From Promethearchaeota archaeon (GTDB lineage Archaea > Asgardarchaeota > Lokiarchaeia > Sigynarchaeales > SOKP01): DNA of 14,224 nt. The position numbers and the translations under genes were made by a program. The notes below the pieces were generated by a model. That model saw only the letters and a program-made list of their open reading frames with translations, had not been told where the DNA came from and searched no databases. The stretch lies in contig JAHPYY010000134.1 of NCBI GenBank assembly GCA_019058515.1, forward strand, positions 1 through 14,224. The letters are read 5' to 3'. This document shows positions 1 through 6,126 of this stretch, one piece after another; within the stretch, counting starts at the first letter, position 1, and each line of letters begins with the position of its first letter.

Positions 1-2
1 AT

Positions 3-737
3 GAAGACCTTTGCTTGAAAACTAAAAAGAACAAATGGAATGCATTTAGAAGTTTTATTCAGTTTATTAACGAATATTACGATTTAACCATCGTCTTACC
101 GCGTTATTCGGTAAATTGGAAACCACTTCACAAACGGGCTGATTCTAACAAAGATGTGGTAATGACCAGAGAGGAAGTAAAGAAGATTTTAAATTACAAC
201 TTCTATAATAATTATCACTACTATGTTCTCTTGCGGTTGTTAGCCGAAACGGGAATGCGAATGGGAGAGTTCCTTAGCATTAATATAGAAAATGTAAATG
301 TCGAAAAGCGATTCGTAGACACTCAGGGAAAAACAGGAAGAAAGATCTATTATTACTCGAAAGGTCTAGCAAAACATTTAACTATCTATTTAAAAGAACG
401 AGAGTTAAGAGAGTGTAAAAGTAACGCACTTTTCTTATCAAGCTTACGACAACGGTACGCTAGAAGGAGTATAAATAATTACATTCAGTGGTGTGTGAAA
501 AAACTTAGAATTAACAAGCGGATTTCATCCCACACTTTTAGGAAAACTTTGAACACATTAAGAAAGAAAGCGGGATGTTCTAGCGAAAATAGAAGGATTT
601 TATTGAATCAGGCGGTGTCTGATGTTAATTATGCTTGTTACGTAAAGCTTAACTACGAGGACTACATCCGCTTATTTGACGAGTGGAATCCTTATAAATC
701 CGTCTTAGAGACTAATTCTCGAGATGTTTCATTTTAA
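3..737 (+). CDS. Tyrosine recombinase / integrase, 5' end outside window
   Basis: Site-specific recombinase of the tyrosine (phage integrase) family, which breaks and rejoins DNA through a Tyr-phosphate intermediate. The frame stays open to the window edge. The first possible internal start is a TTG at 15 (240 residues), so the N-terminal core-binding domain is probably cut off. Numbering from TTG 15, the catalytic domain covers about residues 45-215: Arg82 in TGMRMGE, a candidate beta-hairpin Lys at 106 or 110, His173 and Arg176 in SHTFRKT, and the nucleophile most likely Tyr209. The box usually reading LGH reads LLNQ (196-199), so the His/Trp position seems to be Gln199; the alignment could slip by one residue. 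No attachment site or partner excision gene is visible. The adjoining HEPN-MNT pair and broken small gene fit an integrated-element border, but this is inference. Confidence 0.85.
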   Translation, partial: EDLCLKTKKNKWNAFRSFIQFINEYYDLTIVLPRYSVNWKPLHKRADSNKDVVMTREEVKKILNYNFYNNYHYYVLLRLLAETGMRMGEFLSINIENVNVEKRFVDTQGKTGRKIYYYSKGLAKHLTIYLKERELRECKSNALFLSSLRQRYARRSINNYIQWCVKKLRINKRISSHTFRKTLNTLRKKAGCSSENRRILLNQAVSDVNYACYVKLNYEDYIRLFDEWNPYKSVLETNSRDVSF

Positions 738-776
738 TTAATTTTACCAAAAATTTGAAAAGAAAATGAATAACAA

Positions 777-1100
777 CTATAAATGAATGTTTTCAGCATA
801 CTCTAGAGCATCAATTAATAGTGATGAATTTTCTTTAATACTTTCAAATTCTTCAGGAGTATAACAAAGATAATCAATATGCTTTGCAAATCTGAATCGT
901 TTCAAAACATGACTCATTCGATTTATGAATGGAATATTTTGGAAGGAATCAGATACAATAATTACATCTAAATCAGAATTCTTATCTTGGGTTCCTTTAA
1001 CTCGTGAGCCAAACAGTAAGAGCTTTTTTACATTATACTCTTTAATAATTCCTGGTAAAATTTCTTTTTTAAATCGTTCAATCCATTTATCTCTTACCAT
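777..1100 (-). CDS. Minimal nucleotidyltransferase (MNT), MntA-like antitoxin candidate
   Basis: A 107-residue single-domain protein of the DNA polymerase beta nucleotidyltransferase superfamily. It carries the GSX10DXD signature: Gly31-Ser32 in LLLFGSRVKG and Asp43/Asp45 in NSDLDV. Asp76 in HIDYL is a likely third metal ligand. Such stand-alone MNTs normally pair with a HEPN protein. In characterised HepT/MntA pairs the MNT is the antitoxin and adenylylates the HEPN toxin. Here it is the second gene of a two-gene minus-strand unit, 18 bases after the HEPN stop, with a purine-rich stretch just before its ATG. The active-site residues look intact. The family and pairing are clear; the toxin-antitoxin role is inferred. 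Confidence 0.88.
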   Translation of the reverse strand: MVRDKWIERFKKEILPGIIKEYNVKKLLLFGSRVKGTQDKNSDLDVIIVSDSFQNIPFINRMSHVLKRFRFAKHIDYLCYTPEEFESIKENSSLLIDALEYAENIHL

Positions 1101-1118
1101 TCTTTACCCTTCAATAAT

Positions 1119-1541
1119 TTAATTTTGTTTCTTATTATCACTTTCTTCAATATATTTATTTTTCAGAACTTTAAAAATATTTTTTGCTTTCTCTACTTTA
1201 CTCCTTGCTATTTTTTCGTCATATTGTTCGTATGGAACCTTAAAACTCATGTCTGGATATCTTGCAAACATATAATCACTTGTCAAATCAATTATATCTT
1301 CGAGATATTCATCTGAAATACTCAATTGTTGAGCTAATTCATCTAAATAATGAATTCTTGGTATTTTTTTACCTTGAAATCCAAAAAGTGACTTTAATAA
1401 TTTCTCTACTGATTGGTGTGCCAAAAATGCAGCGATATCATAGCCTTTGATATCGATATTCTTTTCAGCCATTTCTAAATCATGAAGAGCTTGTTTTAAC
1501 CATTTTTTACCGATTTCTTTATTCAATGTAAAATTCTCCAA
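1119..1541 (-). CDS. HEPN-domain protein, partner of the adjacent MNT
   Basis: A 140-residue all-helical HEPN protein. Family hallmarks are the KWLKQALHDLEMAE helix (residues 13-26), AFLAHQSVEKLLK (38-50) and SDYMFARYPD (88-97). Many HEPN toxins are RNases using an R-X4-6-H motif. Here Arg94 is followed by YPDMSF with no His in range, so that motif is absent and RNase activity is doubtful. It may belong to the ARYPD-type HEPN subgroup whose activity is less clear. The start is a TTG at 1541, because an in-frame stop lies three codons upstream. A TTG at residue 6 is an alternative. It leads the operon with the MNT gene. A TATA-like box on the minus strand at about 1597-1606 could drive both. 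Confidence 0.85.
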   Translation of the reverse strand: MENFTLNKEIGKKWLKQALHDLEMAEKNIDIKGYDIAAFLAHQSVEKLLKSLFGFQGKKIPRIHYLDELAQQLSISDEYLEDIIDLTSDYMFARYPDMSFKVPYEQYDEKIARSKVEKAKNIFKVLKNKYIEESDNKKQN

Positions 1542-1594
1542 TAATTCTTACTTATTTTTATTTGTTGGTAGCTATGCTGGCACCCATCATATTT

Positions 1595-1607
1595 TCCTAA
1601 TTATAAT
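1595..1607 (-). promoter_or_regulatory. TATA-like promoter element for the HEPN-MNT unit
   Basis: On the minus strand this reads TTATTATAATTAG, an AT-rich TATA-like match about 55-65 bases before the HEPN start at 1541. This is an archaeal promoter guess from position and sequence only. AT-rich surroundings make chance matches common. Confidence 0.3.
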
Positions 1608-1720
1608 AAGTTGAGACGAAAATTTATTTTTATTTACTTTTATCTCCGGATCTATATTCTATGAATCAATTAAATTAATACTCTTTGAATCCTCGTAGAG
1701 ATTATTGAACTAAAACTATA

Positions 1721-2025
1721 ATGTCTCGAATGTCAAAGCGACCTGATCTTATAACCGAGGAAGAAGTATCGATTTCTAAAGAAAAGATATTTAGGCTTGC
1801 GTGGATGGGTAAAGCAAGAGGACATACAATATTACGCACAAATTGCGACGAATTTACTGAGATAATTGTGCTCAAGCAATATCCAATTTAGAAAACGAAT
1901 GTTGGGCATGTGGGACTCCCCTAGATCCTTCAAAACCAATAAAAAAAGGTGATCTGGGAGATTCAGATGTTATATCTGGAAAAGCTGAAGACCCTAAGAA
2001 ATTAAATAATATAAAGCCTAGTTAG
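1721..2025 (+). pseudogene. Small Zn-ribbon protein gene split by a frameshift
   Basis: Two abutting reading frames appear to make one small protein. The first runs from ATG 1721 to a TAG at 1889 (56 codons) and is rich in charged residues, with a Cys at residue 42 (RTNCDEF). The second is open from 1861, just after a TGA, to a TAG at 2023. It encodes DNCAQAISNLENECWACGTPL and then a polar tail. The combined protein would be about 100 residues with a C-x6-C-x11-C-x2-C zinc-ribbon-like pattern if the shift falls near 1850-1862. Joining them needs a -1 shift or one missing base. No specific family was recognised. The last 8 bases overlap the 3' end of the SepF-like gene on the other strand. It may be a real broken gene, an assembly indel, or two unrelated frames. 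Confidence 0.45.
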
Positions 2026-2380
2026 AAAATCTTACTTGAGAATTAGGAGTAATAAGTAAGTACTGATCTCCTAAGCGACCTAAAGAACCTCCCCCATTTT
2101 CTCTCAAAAAAAGCTTTAGCTCTTCAATAAACCGTTTGAGTTCGGATATTGACACTTTTTTTTCTTCCAAAATGGTTTTAGCGTCAATTATTAGTATCTT
2201 GCTTTTCAATAATTGTTTCTTTATATCGTTAATCTGTTTGACTGAAGAAAAATCGTATTGCTTTATCTGAAATTCTTGAGACAAAGGTAAACGATTATAA
2301 TCTCGAACCCGAGAAAAACCTAACGTAGTTTGGGGCGATTCAAACACAATTTCGTCGTTTTTTTTCCAAATTTTTGGCAT
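2018..2380 (-). CDS. SepF-like cell-division protein (DUF552 family)
   Basis: A 120-residue protein whose C-terminal two thirds (about 41-118) match the archaeal SepF fold. In order: DVKQI-type SSVKQINDIKKQLLKS, a hydrophobic strand KILIIDAKTI, a helix with ELKRFIEELKLFLRE (80-94), then GGGSLGRLGDQYLLITPNSQ (97-115), the conserved glycine turn and TP-containing strand. SepF proteins bind the C-terminal tail of FtsZ and tether the division ring to the membrane. The usual N-terminal membrane-binding amphipathic helix is not obvious: residues 1-40 are polar, with Trp5 and scattered hydrophobics. The gene stands alone and converges with the broken Zn-ribbon gene; no ftsZ is in the window. The ATG at 2380 has only a weak purine stretch before it. 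Recognition is by motif; division function is inferred from the family. Confidence 0.72.
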   Translation of the reverse strand: MPKIWKKNDEIVFESPQTTLGFSRVRDYNRLPLSQEFQIKQYDFSSVKQINDIKKQLLKSKILIIDAKTILEEKKVSISELKRFIEELKLFLRENGGGSLGRLGDQYLLITPNSQVRFSN

Positions 2381-2562
2381 TTATATTCTTTTTCTCTCTA
2401 ATTATCTATCTTTTCTATCGTATAATAAGTAATTTCACTGAAATTTAAGATCGAAAAATATGTAGATAATAAGCCCATATTATGACGTTGAAATATTCAT
2501 AGATTAAGCGTTTTGATTGACTATATCTATAAATACAATTTAATATTACTAATACTATTAGA

Positions 2563-2574
2563 AATTATAAAATA
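2563..2574 (+). promoter_or_regulatory. BRE/TATA-like promoter of the DUF35-thiolase operon
   Basis: AATTATAAAATA preceded by TAGA (BRE-like) lies about 33-44 bases before the ATG at 2607. Transcription would start near 2595-2600, giving a very short leader, and no Shine-Dalgarno is present there. The rest of the 226-base gap (2381-2606) is AT-rich; no gene or repeat was seen in it. Confidence 0.5.
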
Positions 2575-2606
2575 TAGCAAAAATCTATTAGAATAAGCGA
2601 AATATA

Positions 2607-3065
2607 ATGAGCGAGAAGAATATTGTCGTAAATCGAGGATTGGTCAAAGCGGACTTCAGTTTTTGGGTTGGCGCGTATCTCGATAAACTCTACGACGCTT
2701 TTGAAGCTAAGAAAATTGTCGGTAACAAATGTCCCAAATGTGGAGATACATATGTTCCACCAAGGAAAAAATGTGGAAAGTGTAATGTAACCTTATCTCT
2801 TGAAGAAAACTGGGTTGATCTACCTGGAACGGGAGAATTAATCAATTATACTACTACTCCTTATAGAGTTACTGACCGTAGAGCTAGAAAAGCAAAGGAT
2901 TACATGCTTGGGATGGTTAAATTAGACACAACTTCGAGTGCAATTGTATACCCCTTACTCGATCTCAAACCTGAAGATGTAAAGATTGGAATGAAAGTAA
3001 AAGTCCAATGGGTTGATACTCCGAAGGGAGAGCCAGGAGATATAAAAGGATTTATACCTGTGTGA
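2607..3065 (+). CDS. DUF35 Zn-ribbon/OB-fold protein (thiolase partner), first copy
   Basis: A 152-residue DUF35/COG1545 protein: an N-terminal helix (about 15-38, FSFWVGAYLDKLYDAFEAKK), a rubredoxin-like zinc ribbon with Cys42, Cys45, Cys56 and Cys59 (CPKCG and CGKCN), then an OB fold from about residue 68. Known family members bind thiolase-fold enzymes: in archaea they bridge acetoacetyl-CoA thiolase and HMG-CoA synthase, and in bacteria they pair with thiolase-like aldolases (ChsH2-Ltp2) or BbsB. The OB fold helps bind the CoA ester. It heads the four-gene operon and its stop sits about 12 bases before the most likely start of the next gene. It is shorter than the second copy downstream, and the two are clearly different paralogues, suggesting each pairs with its own thiolase-fold subunit. 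Confidence 0.9.
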   Translation: MSEKNIVVNRGLVKADFSFWVGAYLDKLYDAFEAKKIVGNKCPKCGDTYVPPRKKCGKCNVTLSLEENWVDLPGTGELINYTTTPYRVTDRRARKAKDYMLGMVKLDTTSSAIVYPLLDLKPEDVKIGMKVKVQWVDTPKGEPGDIKGFIPV

Positions 3066-3076
3066 AGTGTGATAAT

Positions 3077-4219
3077 ATGGAAAAAGTCGGAATTGTTGGA
3101 TATTACCAAGTAAAATTGGATTCAGATGCTAACTATGGACGGTATGAAATGATATTTGAAGCCGTAAGAGGGGCGTTAGATAAAGCTAATTTGAAGAAAA
3201 AGGATGTCACAACCGTAATCTCGTGTACTAATGATTATTACGATGGCCGTACTATATCAAACTGTTTTACCGTCGAGGTTGGAGGGGGTTACTTAGCAGA
3301 CGAAAGTAAAGTAGAAATGGACGGTGCTCACGCCGTACTATACGGTATGATGCGAATTCTTTCGGGAAACCACAAATTAGCCATGATTTGGGGCGGGAGT
3401 ATGCCATCGTGTTACCCATACCATGCGGTGAGATTGTATGAGACAGATCCCACTTGGGAGCGTCCCACTGCTTACATAAACGACATAACTTCCAGCGGGT
3501 TCCAAATGAGGGCTTACATGGAGAAATTTGGCGTTCCAGTTGAGAGAATCGCCGAAGTAGCGGTAAAAAACCGTAAAAATGCGTCTAAAAATACACTCTC
3601 TCTAAAAGAGTCTCAAAATCCTTATATTACAGTTAGTGAAGTGCTTGAATCTGAGTTATATTCAGATCCTGTAAGAGAATTAATGGTCGCTCCTCCATGC
3701 GATGGGGTTGCAGCCCTTTTACTCGCACCAGAACGACATGCTTTAAAAATTACAGATAAACCTGTTTGGATAACAGGAGTTGGGTTTACCCAAGAAACTT
3801 ATTACTTAGGTGAGAGGGATCTTTCAGTCAGTAATTCAATGGCATTAGCAGGTAAAATGGCTTTTAATACTGCAGGCATTAAAGATCCAAGGGGTGAAAT
3901 TGATGTAGCTGAGATTTTCGAAGCTTATGCTCACGAAGAGTTAATCTTATCTGAAGCTTTAGGTTTTGCTGAAAACGGTAAGGGCTCAGAACTAAACACG
4001 AAAGTAGACGGTGAGCTTCCAATTAATCCCTCGGGAGGAGCAATTGGAGGAAATCCCCCCTGTGCTACTGGATTGATAAGAATTATTGAAGCAACGAAAC
4101 AACTTACTGGAGAAGCAAATGGTTATCAAGTAAATAACGCTAAAAAAGCTATTGCTACAGGACAAATTGGAATGTGTGCCCAGAATAATATTGTATTCGT
4201 ATTGGAGGGTGAGAATTAA
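3077..4219 (+). CDS. Thiolase-fold (SCP2-thiolase-like) protein, subunit 1, catalytic residues replaced
   Basis: A 380-residue thiolase-superfamily protein of the SCP2/lipid-transfer type. I start it at ATG 3077 (MEKVGIVGYY); a GTG at 3062, overlapping the previous stop, would add five residues. Recognisable segments: the helix after the active-site loop (LYGMMRILSG, 88-97), the strand LAMIWGGSMPS (101-111), KNRKNASKN (164-172), the EIFEAYAHEEL segment (279-289) and PINPSGGAIGGNPPCATG (315-332). In true thiolases the loop near residue 82 carries the nucleophilic Cys; here it reads VEMDGAHAV with no Cys. The last segment normally contains GHP, and here reads GNP with Asn326. It is therefore probably not a classical thiolase. 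A C-C lyase/aldolase-like activity, or a structural partner role to subunit 2, is possible. Confidence 0.85.
   Translation: MEKVGIVGYYQVKLDSDANYGRYEMIFEAVRGALDKANLKKKDVTTVISCTNDYYDGRTISNCFTVEVGGGYLADESKVEMDGAHAVLYGMMRILSGNHKLAMIWGGSMPSCYPYHAVRLYETDPTWERPTAYINDITSSGFQMRAYMEKFGVPVERIAEVAVKNRKNASKNTLSLKESQNPYITVSEVLESELYSDPVRELMVAPPCDGVAALLLAPERHALKITDKPVWITGVGFTQETYYLGERDLSVSNSMALAGKMAFNTAGIKDPRGEIDVAEIFEAYAHEELILSEALGFAENGKGSELNTKVDGELPINPSGGAIGGNPPCATGLIRIIEATKQLTGEANGYQVNNAKKAIATGQIGMCAQNNIVFVLEGEN
4204..4213 (+). promoter_or_regulatory. Shine-Dalgarno site fixing the start of thiolase-fold subunit 2
   Basis: GGAGGGTGAG lies inside the end of the upstream gene, about 7 bases before ATG 4221. 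This supports 4221 as the start, rather than an in-frame ATG at 4152 that would add 23 residues overlapping the upstream coding region. Confidence 0.75.
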
Positions 4220-4220
4220 A

Positions 4221-5468
4221 ATGGGAAGACAAGTAGCAATTGCATCTGCTGGTTTTAGCGAACACGCATCAAAACGATCAGATGTGAGTATGCCAGAACT
4301 GGTTAGTGAAGCAATTGAGGATTGTTTAAAGAAGGTTCCAAGCGTTGGAATTGAAGATATAGATGCATTTGTGAATGGAAATATGCCAGCTTTTGAGGGT
4401 TCAAATGTTCCCGAGTTATGGATGACCGATTGGATGGGTGCTCGGAATAAACCTTTAATGAGAGTCACTACAGGTGGTACCACAGGAGGAACAGTGGCTA
4501 TAGCAGGGTATTACACGACCACAGCGGGATTACCGGGTATTGATACTGTGTTAGCAGTAGCTTTTGAGCAACAATCGCAAGGAGATACTAGTGTTGGATT
4601 AGCCAGTGTGGCGTATGGAGAAATATCCGTAATTAATACTTTAGGCCTTCCTTATGATCAATTGAACCGGACATTATCTGCAGGTGCAGCTATTGGCGTA
4701 GCTGCCTACCAAGCAACTAATTACATGGATAAAGCCAGGATAACTGAGGAAGATTTAGCACGTGTAGTTGTTCAAAATCGTAGAAACGCAGCTAAGACAT
4801 GGTGGGCGCATTTAAAAATGCCTGATCTTACGATAGCGGATGTGTTAGATACACCTTATATTCAATATCCCTTAAGATATGGAATGGTGTGTCCTGCTTC
4901 AGATGGAGCCTGTGCGATGTTATTTACCACTGAAGAGAAAGCTAAAAATATGTGCGACATTCCCGTTTATGTAAATGGAGTGGCTAGCGTTGCAAACGAA
5001 TCTGCAGTTCTTGGATACGATGGGAGTGGTTCTGCTCAAGTTGATCCTTCAGAACAAATAGGCGCAATGAGATCAGCGGAGTTAGCTTACGGTCAAGCAG
5101 GTATTTCCTTTCCAGGTAAGGAAATAGACTACGCTGAAGTATATGCGCCCTTTCCCAATCAAGAATTAATGTGGGTAGAGAAACTAGGATTATTTGAAGA
5201 AACTACCGCACCTGAAATGTACAAAACGGGAATCACAGCTTTCAACGGAGAATTACCAGTTAATTGTTCAGGTGGTGTAAATTCTACTAATGCGATCGGT
5301 GCCTCTGCGATGGAAAGACCTGCAGTCGCGGCGTTACAAATAATGGGTAAAGCTAGTAATCAAGTACCTAAAGCAGTACATACTTCAATAGGGTCTGGTT
5401 GGGGTGGTTCATTGAACTTAATAACACTAATGGCTATGTCAGACGAACCTAAAAGAAAATGGAAGTAA
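4221..5468 (+). CDS. Thiolase-fold (SCP2-thiolase-like) protein, subunit 2, catalytic residues replaced
   Basis: A 415-residue thiolase-superfamily protein, only distantly similar to subunit 1. Segments: N-terminal MGRQVAIASAGFSEH, the active-site loop region LMRVTTGGTTGGTVA (79-93), a core helix and strand through TVLAVAFEQ (109-117), VVVQNRRNAAK (182-192), CPASDGACAML (224-234), DYAEVYAPFPNQEL (303-316) and LPVNCSGGVNSTNAIGASA (345-363). The loop that should carry the nucleophilic Cys is Gly/Thr-rich with no Cys. The GHP-like position reads TNA, with Asn357 where the His is expected. The gene starts one base after the upstream stop and is followed 21 bases later by the second DUF35 gene. 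A heteromeric complex of two thiolase-fold subunits and two DUF35 proteins is the simplest reading. Substrate unknown; an acyl-CoA is expected from the family. Confidence 0.85.
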   Translation: MGRQVAIASAGFSEHASKRSDVSMPELVSEAIEDCLKKVPSVGIEDIDAFVNGNMPAFEGSNVPELWMTDWMGARNKPLMRVTTGGTTGGTVAIAGYYTTTAGLPGIDTVLAVAFEQQSQGDTSVGLASVAYGEISVINTLGLPYDQLNRTLSAGAAIGVAAYQATNYMDKARITEEDLARVVVQNRRNAAKTWWAHLKMPDLTIADVLDTPYIQYPLRYGMVCPASDGACAMLFTTEEKAKNMCDIPVYVNGVASVANESAVLGYDGSGSAQVDPSEQIGAMRSAELAYGQAGISFPGKEIDYAEVYAPFPNQELMWVEKLGLFEETTAPEMYKTGITAFNGELPVNCSGGVNSTNAIGASAMERPAVAALQIMGKASNQVPKAVHTSIGSGWGGSLNLITLMAMSDEPKRKWK

Positions 5469-5474
5469 AAAAGT

Positions 5475-5482
5475 AAGGAGGT
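5475..5482 (+). promoter_or_regulatory. Strong Shine-Dalgarno before the second DUF35 gene
   Basis: AAGGAGGT, a near-perfect anti-16S match, ends 7 bases before ATG 5490. It shows that internal operon genes here use Shine-Dalgarno initiation, unlike the nearly leaderless first gene. Confidence 0.85.
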
Positions 5483-5489
5483 AAAGAGA

Positions 5490-6011
5490 ATGTCAAAAAT
5501 AACTCAAAGAAAATCTTTAGACTATGTAAAGAAAGAATATATTAAGACCAGAACTATGCCTGCATCCTGGTATTTGTCAAATTATAAATACAAATTCAAT
5601 ATTACGCATTTTAAACCGTTTTTGGATAAATTAAAAGAAAAAAAATTTATCGGAAACAAATGTTCTGGTTGCAATAGGGTTTTTGTTCCTCCCAGATTAG
5701 TTTGCGGTCAATGCTTAGTGAAACCCGATCAATGGGTAGATGTTAGAGAAACAGCGAGTATCTCTACATTTGCTATTGCGCATCTTAAAGACCCAGAAAC
5801 TGGTGAGATTCAAGAAAAACCAATGGTTCTAGTACGGCAGGATGGAACTGATACTGTTACTTTTGCAGAATTGCAACCTGGTGTAGACCCGAAGGATACT
5901 TACATTGGAATGCCAGTTAAAGCACACTGGCGGGAGAATACTAATGGTAGCTTAAATGATATTGAATATTTCGATTTAATCGAAGATGATTCTGAAGAAT
6001 TAAAGAAGTAA
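5490..6011 (+). CDS. DUF35 Zn-ribbon/OB-fold protein (thiolase partner), second copy
   Basis: A 173-residue DUF35 protein with an extra N-terminal stretch of about 35 residues compared with the first copy. Zinc-ribbon ligands are Cys58, Cys61, Cys72 and Cys75 (CSGC and CGQC), preceded by the helix FKPFLDKLKEKKFIGN (41-56). The OB fold runs from about 80 to 163, ending in an acidic/basic tail. It closes the operon, and a T-rich terminator follows. The two DUF35 proteins share the same architecture and the VPPR segment between the Cys pairs but differ elsewhere, so they are old paralogues. Probably each scaffolds CoA-ester delivery to one of the two thiolase-fold subunits. Confidence 0.9.
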   Translation: MSKITQRKSLDYVKKEYIKTRTMPASWYLSNYKYKFNITHFKPFLDKLKEKKFIGNKCSGCNRVFVPPRLVCGQCLVKPDQWVDVRETASISTFAIAHLKDPETGEIQEKPMVLVRQDGTDTVTFAELQPGVDPKDTYIGMPVKAHWRENTNGSLNDIEYFDLIEDDSEELKK

Positions 6012-6029
6012 AGAGAATAATTTAATTAA

Positions 6030-6051
6030 CTGTCTTTTTTTTCATTTTTTA
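6030..6051 (+). terminator. Oligo-T terminator of the DUF35-thiolase operon
   Basis: A run of eight T, then C-A and a further run of six T, follow the last stop codon by about 20 bases. Archaeal RNA polymerase stops efficiently at such T tracts without a hairpin. Position after an operon and before a separate promoter supports the call. Confidence 0.55.
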
Positions 6052-6063
6052 TAATCTTCAAAT

Positions 6064-6074
6064 AATTTTTAAAT
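6064..6074 (+). promoter_or_regulatory. TATA-like promoter element of the nitroreductase gene
   Basis: AATTTTTAAAT-like sequence about 53-63 bases before ATG 6127. It directly abuts the first of two palindromic repeats, so a protein bound there would sit next to TBP and over the transcription start. Confidence 0.45.
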
Positions 6075-6114
6075 ATAACATAAGCGTTATATTAAACTAT
6101 GACATAATCGTTAG
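6075..6114 (+). promoter_or_regulatory. Tandem operator: two copies of a 16-base imperfect palindrome
   Basis: Copy 1 at 6075-6090 is ATAACATAAGCGTTAT, with perfect ATAAC/GTTAT arms around six bases. Copy 2 at 6099-6114 is ATGACATAATCGTTAG. The copies match at 13 of 16 positions and start 24 bases apart. They lie between the TATA-like box and the Shine-Dalgarno (GGAGAG at about 6114-6119), the classical place for a repressor in archaea. A further half site, CGTTAT at 6750-6755, precedes the degenerate paralogue. No regulator gene is in the window. Confidence 0.55.
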
Positions 6115-6126
6115 GAGAGTTTCAAT

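Noticed and set aside
925..1450. Plus-strand ORFs over the HEPN-MNT genes
   Set aside because: Low-complexity hydrophobic translations antisense to two well-supported genes.
1889..1891. TAG 1889 or TAG 7265 read as pyrrolysine
   Set aside because: Readthrough in frame gives only short unrelated peptides, while the conserved continuations (CWACG motif, DEIIEFY end) lie in other frames, so frameshift explains them better.
3062..3076. GTG start at 3062 for thiolase-fold subunit 1, overlapping the upstream stop
   Set aside because: Adds only five residues with a Cys; ATG 3077 gives the usual N-terminus MEKVGIVGY. It cannot be excluded, but 3077 is preferred.
4152..4220. Longer start for thiolase-fold subunit 2 at ATG 4152
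   Set aside because: It would overlap the upstream gene by about 68 bases. A strong Shine-Dalgarno and the conserved MGRQVAIASAG start favour ATG 4221.
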